DNA of 64,000 nt. Source: Scenedesmus sp. ARA3. Its lineage: Eukaryota; Chlorophyta; Chlorophyceae; Sphaeropleales; Scenedesmaceae. Within the stretch, counting starts at the first letter, position 1. Each line of letters opens with the position of its first letter. This document shows positions 25,763 through 38,067 of this stretch, piece after piece. Made by a program: the position numbers and the translations under genes. The stretch lies in NCBI GenBank assembly GCA_004335835.1, contig RWJK01000419.1:30006-94005 (forward strand), in the 5' to 3' direction. The notes under the pieces were generated by a model. The model was not told the origin of the DNA and made no database searches. It saw nothing but the letters and a program-made list of their open reading frames with translations.

Positions 25763-27853
25763 CAGCATCAGCATCAGCATCAGCAGCAGCACACATCAGT
25801 CCAGATTGATGCACAGTAGTCTGACGTCGTTTTTGGTGCAGACAAGCTTGCACATATGCAAGCATGCATGTGCGGTCTGGGTGTAGAAGCAGCAACTGGC
25901 TGCTACGTGTCAGCCAGTTGCTGCTGCTGCTGCAGCAGCTGCAGCAGCCCTTGCCCTACCTGTCGGGCTGCTGGGCACTGCGCTCAGGTGCAGCGGCCGG
26001 CCTAACACGCCCTCAGGCCCCCGGTGGGCCAGTGTCACCAGCCCTAGCCTGGTCAGGGACTGGCAGTCGGCCTGCCAGCGCAACAGCAGCAGCTCGCTGC
26101 TCGACTCGCCAGGCCTGCGGCAGCGGTACAGTGTGTGGGAAAGTGAGCGAGTGTGACAAGGGCTAGGCTGGTCAGGGAGAGGCAGTTAGCCTGCCAGCGC
26201 AGCAGCAGCAGCTCGCTGCTAGACTCGCCAGGCCTGCAGGGCACAGGAGGCAGAAGGCAGGTGGGTTATTGGTGGGGCACAGCATGCACCAGAGGAGTGC
26301 GGTTACAGCTGGTGCAGGATGAACAGCAAAGTCAGCCCAGCATGCATCAGATGTGCTGAACCCAGCGCTACACCCGCCATAGCAGCCTTACAAAACCACC
26401 AAGCAGCAAGTGTGCTACACGCATTTGCGCAAGGCATGTGCATCGGCCGTGTTGGAGGTGCATTGTGCAGAGGCTGCACACCTGTAAGAAATGGCAGCCA
26501 AGTGCTGCACATCGCTGCTGCTGCTGCTGCTGCTGCTGCAGGAACAGAAGGCCAGGTCAACAATGCTGCCTAGCTCCAGCTGCTGCTCCCTTGCTCGGTC
26601 AACCGCCACTGCTCCTGCAACTGCTGCTGCTGCAGGCGCGTACACAGCGGGCTCTGAAAGCGCCACACCCTCTGCTGTTGAGGCTACAGCAAGGCACGCG
26701 ACGCGCCCGCGTGCTGCTGCAAGCGCCAAGCTCCTGCCATCTGATGAGATGGCTAGCCTGCATCCCAGGTGGTCCTTGTCCAGGTGATTTCCTGCAAGCA
26801 GTTTGGCATGCGCGGGCAGCAGGATCGGCATGATAAGGAGCGCTTTGACGGCGGCAAAGTTGGGTGTTATGTGCCTGGTGCCAGTGTGGTGACTCTGCAT
26901 GTAGGCACAGCAGTACCTACCAAGATGCAGGTGCAGCGAGCAGGGGAAGGCAGTCTTCTCTGCGCATTGGGGTGCATTAGTGCAGTGCGCGCTGCTGTTA
27001 CAGAGTCACCACGTCATTGCCGTCAAATGCTTAGAGTATTTACGGACATGAACACCAAGCAATATGACACAGCTGGCAGCGCTCACCACTAGCAAGCATC
27101 AGCTCAGAGACCACCATGAACCTGCAGCACAGCAAGCACAGCTCCTCCGTCACAAACCACAAACACCATGTCCAATGTTGAAGAGATTGATGATGAAAAG
27201 TGCTGCAGCACGAACAGCTGTGTGCATGCGGTGACCTGCCACTGACGGCAGCTCCCACGTCCAATGAGATGTCCTGTTAAGCTGCAGCTGGCACACTGTA
27301 AAAGTGACTCATACTGTCCAAGATGGTGCCAGGGCTCACGTGTGGCTACCCTTTCTCAAAGTGAACAGTCAGCAACTATGCTGGCGCAGCTTCAGGAAAA
27401 TCACATTGCGCAATTGTTGCTGTTCAGTCAAAGTAAAGACAAGTTGTCCTGCAAGCCGCACCTGTTGACCATGCTGTTGTAGCGTAGCACCGCCAAGCTG
27501 CCATTGGCCAGCAGAGCCACCAGCTGATCCAAAGGATACTGTAGGCATGCATGCAGCAGGGCGAGCAGGCAGGCAGTCAGGCAGGCGGGCAGGCAGGCAC
27601 AGTGTGCATTCAACAAAAAGGTGTCCTGCAAGACGCAACAGCGTCATATTCGACGTTCCTGCGGGCATGCTTATGTGTGTGACAACAATCATTCCTGCTC
27701 AGCTGGCGTCTGTACACTGTGCCGCTGCCATTGTGCTGTTGCGTGGCGCCCAGAAGGATTCACATGGGACTGCAACATGTTTCTGTGATGCATGAATACA
27801 AATGCACGCGACAGACTTCACTCACGTCTTTGCTGGCAGCATCAGCGTTGGTT

Positions 27854-27890
<37 letters not shown>

Positions 27891-28131
27891 AAGGCAGCAC
27901 CTGCAGGTCCCGCACTTGGTACAGCACAGGCTGCTTGAACAGTGTGACCAGCCTGCCATTAGGGGCCACGCTGAGCACATGCAGCTCTGAACCGTTGTTT
28001 AAGACAACGTCTGACACCCCAGAGTGCCTGAACTGGACTGCACAGGCACTGATAACACTGCCTGCAGCAACCAGGGGTGTGGCAAGCCAATAGCAGTGAG
28101 CCTGCTGGCTGACGTCCTGCTGCTGCGTCAT
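18678..28131 (-). CDS. CPSF-A / MMS1-N family protein (DDB1-like beta-propeller)
   Basis: Exons read 28131-27826, 27538-27462, 27121-27087, 26791-26482, 26114-25960, 25541-25281, 24933-24479 and 24203-18678, with unbroken phase, for 2374 aa. The order of motifs follows the plant CPSF-A-like protein (Arabidopsis At3g11960 type), not DDB1, CPSF160 or SF3B3 proper. It opens with SDVVLNNGSELHVLSV, then DQLVALLANGSLAVLRY, RFMVVSELMLASG, GCRLAISSDGRSLAL, ESSSELLLLRWQADC and KAALVLDCSA, then TAWAWQLP after an acidic insert (residues about 381-533). The C-terminal CPSF-A domain begins near residue 1880 (GPLVVLGTSA, PEPVTAVCGFSHELLLVAVG, SSGLVLAADLMQGLTAYQLD). The last exon is 5.5 kb without an intron. 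The protein is far longer than the roughly 1400-residue plant protein because Gln, Ser and Ala runs fill the loops between blades. The exact partner complex is unknown. Confidence 0.82.
25150..25200 (-). repeat. Downstream echo of CPSF-A-like exon 6 end
   Basis: The donor-side sequence around 25281-25310 recurs here with substitutions. An upstream echo of the same exon's start lies at about 25660-25700. Confidence 0.7.
26165..26240 (-). repeat. Upstream echo of CPSF-A-like exon 5
   Basis: On the minus strand this repeats the acceptor and PGESSSELLLLRWQANC, matching the true exon that starts at 26114. It then reads SLTSLALVTLAH and diverges. Confidence 0.88.
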
Positions 28132-28628
28132 TCAGGCTAGCCTCGACCTGCTAAGGCTGCAATGGCGGGTTGGAAACTTGTTGATTTCCTGCTAGCATTG
28201 TAAGCAGGGTAACAGCACTGGCAGCAGAGAACGCTGGATAGGCTTTGACAGTCAGTACTGCTTGCAGGGGACAGTGCCGGGGCAAGCGTCGTGTCCCAAG
28301 GCAGCGATCCATTCATATATACAAATAAAGTTTTTTATAATAGCTGTTATGCAATTGTTGCCTTAGCTTATCCCCGGGCCAGCGTGTCACAAAGGAGTTC
28401 GGGTACTATTGCCGGGCCCTGCTGCTCACTTCCCGTGTGCTTCTTGGAGCTCCGTTGATGCCATCAGATATCCACACTGCTTCCTTTGTTGTTTGTGCTA
28501 TCGATCCGCGGACGTTGCGTGTACAGTCCTGCTCTTCTGTTTTACTGAAGTTTTCAGTTGGCGGGCCTGTTGCTTCAGCTTGCCTCGGCCTCTGTATCTG
28601 AATCCTAAACTTTTGTCGATTGGAGAAT
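28132..28628. promoter_or_regulatory. Divergent promoter between CPSF-A-like and proton-pump-interactor genes
   Basis: The start codons face away from each other 497 bp apart. An AT-rich block at about 28311-28345 contains TATATA and, on the other strand, TATAAAAAAC, so it could serve either gene. Assignment is by position only. Confidence 0.45.
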
Positions 28629-31600
28629 ATGGCAGAGGCACTGGCAGCAGAGCCGGTGGCAAACGGGAACACGCTCCACGAGGAGCCAGCAGCAGTGCAG
28701 CCCGAGGCAGAGGTAGCAGAGCCCACGGAGCCTGAGCAGACATCGAAGGGACTGTACATTCTTCGCATTCCCCGGCCCACGTTTGATGACTCTGCGGTGA
28801 AGAAGTTGGAGGGCGAGCTGAGCGCGGTGTTCACCAAGCTGAAGGCCATCAACGGCAAGGCGCAGATCAAGAGGGTGAGCTTGATTTGTGCCATGTTGGC
28901 GCAACACATTGCCAGCTGAGTCATGCTGCTGCTGTGCAACCGCTTTTGTCGTTGGGGTGTGTGCTGGGTCCCGGTCAGCAGCAGCTGCTGCACGCCAGAT
29001 CCATGCCTTCAAGCCTTTTTACACCCCTTGTACGTGTACCTGCTGCCTAGTTCATCCCTCTTCAACGTCTTTGCTGCCTGCATGCCATCCCATCCTGGCA
29101 AACATGCTGCACCCCTGTGACTGTGCTGCTGTTGCTGCGGTCAACGCCCTGCTACTGTTGTCCTGCAGGGGGAGGCCAACGAGCTGCGCAAGCAGCTTGG
29201 CGTGGCGCGCTCGCTGCGCAACGGCTCCAGCCCCGAGTTTGACGAGAAGATGACGCGGCTCAAGCAGCTGCGCGAGATGCGCAAGGCTATCCTGGACAAG
29301 GTGGGTGGGGGCAGCAGCTGGGGCTGTAGTTAGAACTGTAGTTGTGTATTGTTCGTTTCTCATGCACCTGGGGCTGCTTTTGAGTTTTACTCCGGGAGCA
29401 TAACCCCTAGGTGTCTGTCCTGCATGGTGCATTGAAATATCGCACGACACCTCATTTCACCAGGTATCATTTCACCAGGTATGCCCTCATTTCACAGCAA
29501 GCCTCTCATTGCAGACTTATGTGCCTCGAGGGAAGCTTTTCAAAGAGTGCGAAGCACATTTTGCATGGCAAGGTCATGTGCAGAGCAGCAGGCAACGCTC
29601 ATCGCACTAGCGAGGCATACCAATCACCCTCCTGCCACCACCTGAACACCACTGTGCGGTTTCCTGCAAACGTGTCCTGCGAGCCAGTCCTGCAAACCAT
29701 TGCCTTGCCGAAGCATGTGTCCTGCACACCCTCAGAAGAGCAACAGGATGAAGCTCAGGCGCCAGAGCCTGGAGTGCCGCATTGTGGGAGAGCTGGACCT
29801 GCACTGCTGCTGTTTCAACCCATCTGGTAACCAAAGTACCCTCTGTCTTGCGAATATCAGACATCATGCAGGTGCAAGAGATGAAGAGCGCGTGTCAGGG
29901 CTTGGAATGCTGCACTGAGGAGGAGCAGGAACTGCGTTGATGCTGCTTCACGCCCTCCGCTGAACTGCAAACCCTCTGTCCTGCAACCCCTTCCTGCAAC
30001 CCCCCGCAGGTGCAAGAGATGAAGAGCGGGCGCCAGGGCCTGGAGTGCCGCACCGAGGAGGAGCTGGACCTGCGCATCGCTGAGATGGAGCACTCCATCC
30101 AGCACGACGACCTGCCGCTCAACACGGAGAAGCAGTACGTGCGCAACATCGCGAAGCTGCGCAGCCAGCGCGAGCAGATCCGCGCGGTGCAGGGCCAGCA
30201 GGAGAGCCTGGGTGCCATGGAGGCGGAGGCGAAGAAGATCAAGGCCGTGATCGACGAGGTGGGGGCAATGTTGTGGCTTGGTTGATTGGGAAGATGCATG
30301 TGATGCTTGTGTACAATGATTTTGATGGTGGTGATGGAGGGCGGAGGCGAAGAAGATTAAGGCCGTGATTGCTGAGGCGGGTTTAGTTGCCTGACGTGAG
30401 CTCAGCGTGCCATTGTGTTCATTGACCAGCATACGTAGCAGAGATCAGGTGACATTCGCGATAGCACGTGTGGCGTGGCGCTGTGAGTACTTGCATTTTT
30501 GGCATGCGCCGTGTTGCACCAAATGAATTGGTGCTGCTTATGCAGCAGGTGAACATGCTACGCAATTCATAACAGAACATTGTGTTTTCTTGCAGAAACG
30601 GCGGCAGAAACGGCCACAACCCTGCTGCTGCTGCTGTTCTTTCGTATGTCATGTTTTCTGCTTTGCTTTTCCTGCGCAGGTGGACAGCGAGATGAACATC
30701 CTGCGTGGCGAGCGCGACCAGGCCAAGGACATCATCGACGACCTGCAGAAGAAGCTGGCCGTGGTGACGGCTGTGCTCAACGACTACGACCTGGAGCGCC
30801 AGGTGCGCACATGTTATGTACACGTGTCTTCTGTGGGTCATATCCGCAATTTACATCCTGGAGCGCGTGGGTTACTGGATGTGCGCAGCAGCCGCGTGTT
30901 GTGTTGTTTGACGCGGCTGGGCTGGGGGATGCTAACGGGCAGCCTGGCCAAGCACAGCTGTTGAGCTAGTTGATGGGCAGTCACGTCGCGTCTGCCCTGA
31001 GCAGCCGCGCCTAAGCGACGTGGAGCAGCCAGGCGCTAAATCTCATGCAGCACGAATCATCAATCCTTGTTGCACTGTGCTCCATTACAACCTGCAAGAC
31101 CTGGAGTCCACCAAGCGCGACACCCAGCAGCAGCTTAAGCTGCAGCTTGCGCTGCGCGACGCAGTATGATGTACTGTTACGCAACGCACCCAACTCATTG
31201 CTGTGTTGCTGTGTTTCTTTGCAGGACCTGGAGTCCACCAAGCGCGACATCCAGGAGCAGCTCAAGTCGCTGCGCGAGGAGATCGACGGCCACATGTTTG
31301 AGTGGCGCGCCAACCGCAAGCTGTCGCTGCAGCTGCGCGACCTGGTGGCGGAGGGCAAGGCTGAGGAGGCGTCCAGCATCGCAGAGCAGCAGGTGGAGAA
31401 CTACCTGGGCAAGCTGCTGACGGACATGTGCTTCAGGTGCGTCTATTTTATTCTGTAGGCTTTTGAGGGGTGGTTTTTTTGTCTGGGGTATCTTGGAGCC
31501 ACAGCAGCAGGTGGAGAACTACCTGGGCAAGCTGCTGACAGACATGGGCTTCAGGTGCGCTGCAAGGCTCTGTACGAGGCTTCATAGGAGGGTTTGTGTG

Positions 31601-34142
31601 TGTGATAGGAGGGTTTGTGTGTGTGTGTGTGGGGGGGTGATGCACAGCAGCAGGTGGAGAGCTGCATGGGCAAGCTGCTGACAGGTACAGGCTTCAGGTG
31701 CAACGAAGGGGGTCTGCGGAGGGGTGTTGTATTCTTGCGTTGTTTCAAGTTCTGTTGAACTGTGTTTTGACTGCGTTGACTGTCTGTGTGCTTGTGTCTG
31801 CTGTTGCCTCTGCTTGTTTTGTATGCGCTGGTACATCATGCTGCTTACACTGCCTGGTCATATGTACTGCTGCTGACATACATATGTGCTGCTGGCTTTC
31901 TTCTCGTTGTCCCTCTGCTCGTGCGAGTGCATCAAGCTGTGTCGAGCGCCGCTACCTCTGCTTGTGCTGCTGCTGACGTGCATGTTCGTGTCCGTTGCTC
32001 CGTTTTGTCCCTTCTGCCGCACCTGCAGGCGCGAGTACATCAAGCTGTGGTCGGAGCAGCGCCGCTACCTGGTCAGCGAGCTGCTGCCAGACAGCGGCGC
32101 CCCAGAGCCCAAGCCAGCAGCAGCAGCAGGCAAGGCCGGCGACAAGGGCAAGGGCAAGCCAGCAGCACCCCTGGTGCCGCAGGGCGCCATGAAGGCGCAG
32201 GCCATCATTGCGGCTGCGCTGGCTGAGGCTGATGCTGCTGTGGCGGCAAAGCGGCTGGCGGAGCCGCAGGCGCCGGTGCAGGAGGAGCACAGCGAGCATG
32301 AGGAGGAGGCGGAGGAGGAGGCAGCGGCACCCGCAGCGCCTGCAGGTGAGTTTGGAAGCTTGGTGATATGTTGTTGATGCGCTTTTGATTTTGGATGGTG
32401 GCGCACAGCGAGCATGAGGAGGAGGCAGAGGAGGAGGCAGCGGCTCCTGCAGCGCCTGCAGTTTGGTTAAAGCGTGATGTGTATTGTCGTGTAGTTATTG
32501 TTTCTGAGTCGATGATGGCGCACAGCGAGCATGAGGAGGAGGCAGCGGACCCTGCAGCGCCCGCAGGTGGGTTGAAAGCGTGGTGTGTATTGTCATGTAG
32601 TTAAGTTGTTCTACGTCGATGATGGCACGCAGCTAGCCGGGGGCGGTGGAGGAGGCCACGGCCCCTGCAGCGCCTGCAGATGGGTTTTATTCAGGATTTG
32701 GGGTGTGTTTTGTTGGTCTATTGGTTTAAACCAAACCCCTTGCGCAGCAGGGGCGGGAATAGGTAGGCGCCGCAGTTCACTGCTTATCTGCACTGCGCAT
32801 CATGGCGCAACTGATACGCTGGTGGCCAGCAGCGCCAAGGTGCCGTGCGTTATGACATACAGTGCGCTTTCGCACCGTGCTGACTCATCTGCTGTGCCTG
32901 CTTCTCTGCATGCAGTGCGCATCGTGCCTGGCATCATTGATGAGCTGGTCGCCAGCAGCGCCAAGGCGGCGCGCATTATGTCACAACATGCGTCTTCGCA
33001 CTGTGCTGACTCATCTGCTGTGCCTGCTTTGCTCCATGCAGTGCGCATCGTGCCCGGCATCACTGACGAGCTGGTGGCCAGCAGCGCCAAGGCGGCGTGC
33101 ATCATGCATACCGTGCGTCTTTGCACTGTGCTGACTCGTCTGCTGTGCCTGCTTTGCTCCATGCAGTGCGCATCGTGCCTGGCATCACTGACGAGCTGGT
33201 CGCCAGCAGCGCCAAGGCGGCGCGCGCGCACGCCAAGCCCGCAGCAGACAAGTACAAGGCCGTGGCTGAGCTGCCGGAGGTGCCCGACTACGAGTACATC
33301 ATGCCACCCCCTAAGGAGGTGTCAGCAGAGACAATGAGCAAGGAGGAGCTCAAGGTGCGCTGCTGTGTGGCTGCTCCCTTTCTGAAATGCGTGGGTGTGC
33401 ACCGTTTTGTGCAGTACTGCATCGGTTGGGGGCTGACGTGTGCCAGGAATTGAAGTCGTGAACAATCAAGGAGCGCCACACTTGATTGTATGTCATACCA
33501 GACATGTTGCCTGGCAGTGTTGGGTGTGCAGAGAAGCCATGCACGCCACCAGCAGCAGAAGGCCCAGATGCCCTTCTGAGATCAGGACACACTGCTCGAT
33601 ACTCCCGGCAACCACTGCATGTGATGTACTCTTCCTCCCACTTTCTGCTGTCGCCACTGCTGCTGCTGCTGCAGGCGCGCGTGCGCGAGGAGCAGCGCCA
33701 GAAGGCCGCAGAGGCTGAGCTGCGCAAGAAGCGCCGCCAGGAGCAGCAGGTCAAGAAGGCAGCAGCAGCCAAGCAGAAGGCCGCAGAGCAGGCCGCCGCA
33801 GCAGCGTCAGCACCCCCAGTGGTTGCCGCCGGCCGTGTGGCTGCTGCACCTGTTGCGGATGAGATTGAGGGCGCATCTGGCACAGATGGCGAGAACGAGG
33901 CAGCTGAGGATGTGGCCGCAGTGCAGCAGCAGCAGCAGGTGAAGCAGCGCAAGGCCGACAACAAGCACCTGCCGGCGAAGGCAAAGCAGCAGCTGGCGGC
34001 AGCGGGGCGCAAGCCGATGCCCATGCCTAAGAAGGCTGCCAAGGTGCAGAAGTGGCACCAGCAGTACGCCACGGAGCTGGCCATTGCTGGCGTGGCGCTG
34101 CTGATGCTGGTGCTCATGCTGCTGTGGTTCACCACCAAGTAA
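28629..34142 (+). CDS. Proton pump interactor (PPI)-like coiled-coil tail-anchored protein
   Basis: Plant PPI1 binds the regulatory C-terminus of the plasma-membrane H+-ATPase (family knowledge). Exons are 28629-28874, 29169-29300, 30010-30258, 30680-30802, 31225-31436, 32029-32345, 33167-33354 and 33675-34142, for 644 aa. Residues 1-40 are acidic and Ala/Glu-rich. A long coiled coil follows, with the family-like ECRTEEELDLRIAEMEHSIQ, DDLPLNTEKQYVRNIAKLRS and DLESTKRDIQEQLKSLREEI. After it come REYIKLWSEQRRYL, an acidic Ala/Pro-rich linker, a Lys/Arg/Gln-rich coiled coil and a single C-terminal membrane segment at residues about 624-641 ending in FTTK. The tail anchor places the bulk in the cytosol. 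ATG at 28629 is the first in frame. Introns carry many exon echoes. Confidence 0.85.
29745..29939 (+). repeat. Upstream echoes of PPI exon 3 start
   Basis: A close copy at 29874-29939 reads VQEMKSACQGLECCTEEEQELR then a stop. A more decayed one at about 29747-29805 reads MKLRRQSLECRIVGELDL. The true exon starts at 30010. A downstream echo of the exon's end (EAKKIKAVIAEAG) lies at about 30341-30378. Confidence 0.9.
31500..31700 (+). repeat. Downstream echoes of PPI exon 5 end with intact donors
   Basis: Copies at about 31502-31556 (QQQVENYLGKLLTDMGFR) and 31648-31697 (QQQVESCMGKLLTGTGFR) repeat the exon end whose true donor is at 31436. Each still ends CTTCAG followed by GTGC. An upstream echo of the same exon's start (DLESTKRDTQQQLK) lies at about 31098-31165. 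Confidence 0.92.
32398..32690 (+). repeat. Downstream echoes of PPI exon 6 acidic end
   Basis: HSEHEEEAEEEAAAPAAPA recurs at about 32401-32462 and 32518-32566, and in decayed form at about 32627-32690, after the true donor at 32345. An upstream echo of the exon's start (CIKLCRAPLP, from REYIKLWSEQRR) lies at about 31926-31960. Confidence 0.88.
32793..33166 (+). repeat. Upstream echoes of PPI exon 7 start, period about 125 bp
   Basis: VRIVPGITDELVASSAKAA begins at 32916, 33042 and 33167 (true exon), with a fourth partial copy near 32795-32840. All extra copies break at the same place, after GCCAAGGCGGCG, so they appear to be expansions of one original duplication. Confidence 0.92.
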
Positions 34143-35535
34143 AGTGACGTGGCGGCACACTGAGCAGCGAGCGCGGCTGGTGGCGGGTGTTGCGTGACCT
34201 GTATGCCTGCGGGAAGCTGTGCGCCATGCGGCCATGTAGTAGCTGTGGGGAACATTGTGGAAGAAAGGGGTTGTGATTAAGTGGGGAAGTTGCAGTGCGG
34301 GTGCTCTGCGGCAGCAGTAGGCCCTTGTGTTATGCGGACAAAAAATTGACGCTTGCGGTGCTGCCGTAGGCTGACAGAGGTTCGGATCAAGCAAATCACG
34401 TGGCAGCAGGATGCGCTCCTGTATCGTACAGGAGACTGGGCATTGTTGCTCGTTGGCTGCTGCTTTCTGTACTACAGGCAGGTTTGTTAGGCTCCATTGG
34501 TTTTGTCACATGCTGTTTCAGCTGTAGCAGGCGTGTGCTTGTTGCTCGACTGTGATTCTGCGCGCTGAACGCATCATTCTTTTGTGTTGCTTGCTTTGCC
34601 TCCTCTCTCTGTCACCCGCCGCGCTGTCAGGTTTTGTGTTTTCTCCGGGCTGTGTGAGGATTGGTGTGCCACATGTACATCACCATCTCTTTCCTTCGAT
34701 GGATTTGGATTGCAAATGCAACACGCATCACAGGCTGGGCATGGCAGCAGCATTGATGTGTGGGTGCAGGACTGCCGCATGCTGCCTGGCTGCTTCGTTG
34801 GCAGGATGGCCTTGTGTAACAACAGTGGCCCCAACTGCTGTGATGTTGCTGCAACAGCCGCACGTGTGTGGAGACTCTCAGAGCCATGAGTAGGAGTCGG
34901 CGCACTCTGCAGAGTCGGACGCAGCTTGCTGGCAAAAAGTGTCCAAAAACAAACCTCAGTAAATTGCCATGAGCTGCGTGCATGGTGATTGTTACACGAC
35001 TGGAGCAGATGACAGGCTCAGCGTGCAACAGCCAAATCCACTGGGCATTAAGCTGCACAGTTTAATATCGCTAGACAGCACACCTGTCAAACTGCACCGT
35101 GCACAACCATTCATCCATGAAGGACAAAACCCTGAGGATCCGCCCACATACAAAACCTTTCAAACGAGGCGAAGGCTTCACCATCATTGTCCACTCTTAT
35201 CCCTAACAGTGTCTGGCACACCAACAGCTCCCCACTTTCGCACGCTGCAGCACAGCACTGGGTATCTAGACTGCAACCGCCGTTGAACAGCATGCTTTGG
35301 CATGGCATGGCTGCACAGCAGCTGCCATGGCTACTAGCTGTTGCCACAGGCCATGGCCTGGGTGACGACGCAAATGAAGCTAAACAGCTGGCACAACACC
35401 ACACACCCCGGTCACGCTGGCAAGTGTGTCAATTAGCACTGCTGAATCAGCAGCCGACCGCAGCACAGCCACGTCCTGAAGACCTGCTGCACGTCTGCAG
35501 CTGGTGCACACATCCGATGAGGCTCAGCAAGACCC
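34143..35535. other. Convergent intergenic region
   Basis: Lies between the 3' ends of the PPI-like gene (+) and the AcD-repeat gene (-). No coding region is supported. TTACA at about 34992 is a possible minus-strand poly(A) signal. Confidence 0.5.
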
Positions 35536-38024
35536 CTAGTAATGCGGCACCGGCCCGGCCCCTCTGCCGCCGCCCCTGCCACCCCCAACCGCCCCCACCC
35601 CAGCCTCCCCTCGGATATACCGCTTGCAGATGCCCATGATGTATGCGGGCAAGTTGCGCACGCCTGCCATGCTGTTGCCTCCCAGCTCATCTAGCACTGC
35701 CAGAGCATCATCATGCGGTAGCCGCTCCAATGTTGCTACAACGCCCTCGTCAAAGTGCTCCGCACGCAGCAGCGGCGCGTGGTCCCTGCGCAAGCAAACA
35801 GACACACAACAGGGACTGGATGACACCATGGGAGCTGTGATGAGGAGGCAGCCGCTCCAATGTTGCTGCAACGCCTTCATCAAAGTGCTCCGCGCGCAGC
35901 AGCGGCGCGTGGTCCCTGCGCAAGCAAACATACACACAACAGGGACTGGATGACCACATGGGAATTGTGATGAGGAGGCAACCGCTCCAAGGTTGCTACA
36001 ACGCCCTCGTCGAAGTGCTCCGCGCGCAGCAGAGGCGCATGGTCCCTGCGCAACTAGAAAACCACACAGCAAGTGTAAACGAAGTTGTTGGGCCGTCGTC
36101 TGGGGCAGCCGCTCCAGTGTTTGCCGCCGTCGCCGCCACCGTCACCATCAACATTGCCAACGTATCAGCCGTCGCCATCATACCAAACAACTTGATGGTG
36201 ACTTGATGCATATACATACAACCCTGACATCAAAGTTGCAGCACACCGCGCACCTGCACAGCTCTTCTGCTTTGGCGCGCTGCGCAGGCGGCAGCAGACG
36301 TATGCCCGTGGCCCGCGAGGCGTGGCCGTCTTACAGCCGCCGCCATCACCGCCCCCGTAATCTCCGCCGCCATGCCAGCCGCCACCCAAAAGCCCCTCAC
36401 CGCATTGCGGTGTCTTGATGCAAACGCACCACCCAAAACCCAAACTGCAGCGCATCTCTCACCTGCACAGCTCCTCTGCTTTTGCGCGCTGCGCAGGCGG
36501 CAGCAGACGTATGCCTGGCGCGCGCGGCGTAGCAGTCCTATAACAGCCACCACTGTCATCTCCGCCGCCGTGCCAGCCACCACCCGAAAGTCTCAAACAC
36601 CATCACATCAATTTGACGCAAACGCACCACCCAAAACCCACTGCAGTGCTTCTCATACCTGCACAGCTCCTCTGCTTTTGCGCGCTGCGCATGCGGCAGC
36701 AGATGTATGCCCGGCGCGCGCGGCGTGGCCGTCCTATAGCCGCCGCCATCGCCATCACCATCATCGCCGCCGCCATGCCAGCCGCCGCCGCGGCCGCCGC
36801 CTGGTGGGCCGCGGCCCCTGCCCCTAAACCCTCCCTTGAAACCTCCTCCGCCGCGGCCGCCGTAGTGGTCATCACCGCCGCTGTCATACCTGCGTGGCAG
36901 GATTGATGTGCAGTGGAGCGACAGCAAGCATTTTGCTGTGAGAAAGGCTGCCTTCACAGAAGCCCGCTGGCAAAAGTGGCCTGGTGTTTTCAGAGTTATG
37001 GCCAGTAAACATACACAGCAAGAAGATCAAATGGAAGCCCCTGGTACCATCGTAGATGCCATGGCAATGTAACATAGTAACAATGACATGCATTTGAAAA
37101 GGGGCAGTGCCGTACCTGTCGTAGCCCCTGCCACCCTAGCCGCCCCTGCCCGGCGGCCCCTGATGGCCCAGGAGGTGCAGTGGCAATGCAACACACAAAA
37201 TGTGGCTAAAGTTGTTGATGTGTCCAGGCTTATCGCCCGTAAACATACACGTGGACATAACAAAAATGGACATGTCATTGTACAATGATGATAAAAACAT
37301 CAAAAAGGAACAGTGTCCCACCTGTCGTAGCCCCTGCCCCCATAGCCGGCCCAGCCCGGAGGCCCCTGGTGGCCCAGGAGGTGCCGTGGCAATGCAACAC
37401 ACAAAATGTGGCTAAACTTGATGTGTCCAGGCTTATCGCCGGTAAACATACACGTGGACATAACAAAAATGGACATGTCATTGTACAATGATGATAAAAA
37501 CATCAAAAAGGAACAGTGTCCCACCTGTCATAGCCTCTGCCCCCATAGCCGGCCCTGCCCGGAGGCCCCTGGTGGCCTGGGGGGTGGCCCGGCAGGTGCC
37601 CCGGCACCACCTTGCGCACCACAGACTGGCAGCAGCAGCAGCAGCAGCAGCGGTGGTGAGCATGGCAAAGACAGTGGCTCCAAGAGCAGCAAGCGCACAG
37701 CCTGCAGCAGGGCGGATTCAGCGCATATGGTGTGTACAGCCGCTGCAGCAGTACAAGATGCACAAGACAATGCACACCAACCCATGCATGCGCGGCACAG
37801 CGGCTAACAGGTGTCAAATTTTAGTTTTGTTTGGTGTAGCAACAAGCCACGCATAAAAGGCCTCTTAGGCATCTCACCATGAAGTACGCGTTGATGTTGC
37901 GTATCTGTGCGTGTGGGTTGAGCAGCGCCTGGCCTGCATCGTCAATGATGGCCAGTGCCTCGGGCGCAGGCAGCTCAGCCAGCACCTGCCACACCTTGTC
38001 ATCAAGCATGCTGACCTGTGAGGT

Positions 38025-38067
<43 letters not shown>

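Noticed and set aside
36230..36960. Gly/Ala-rich minus-strand frames read straight through
   Set aside because: Only the segment 36659-36889 joins in phase with its neighbours. The rest are echoes of it in shifted frames.
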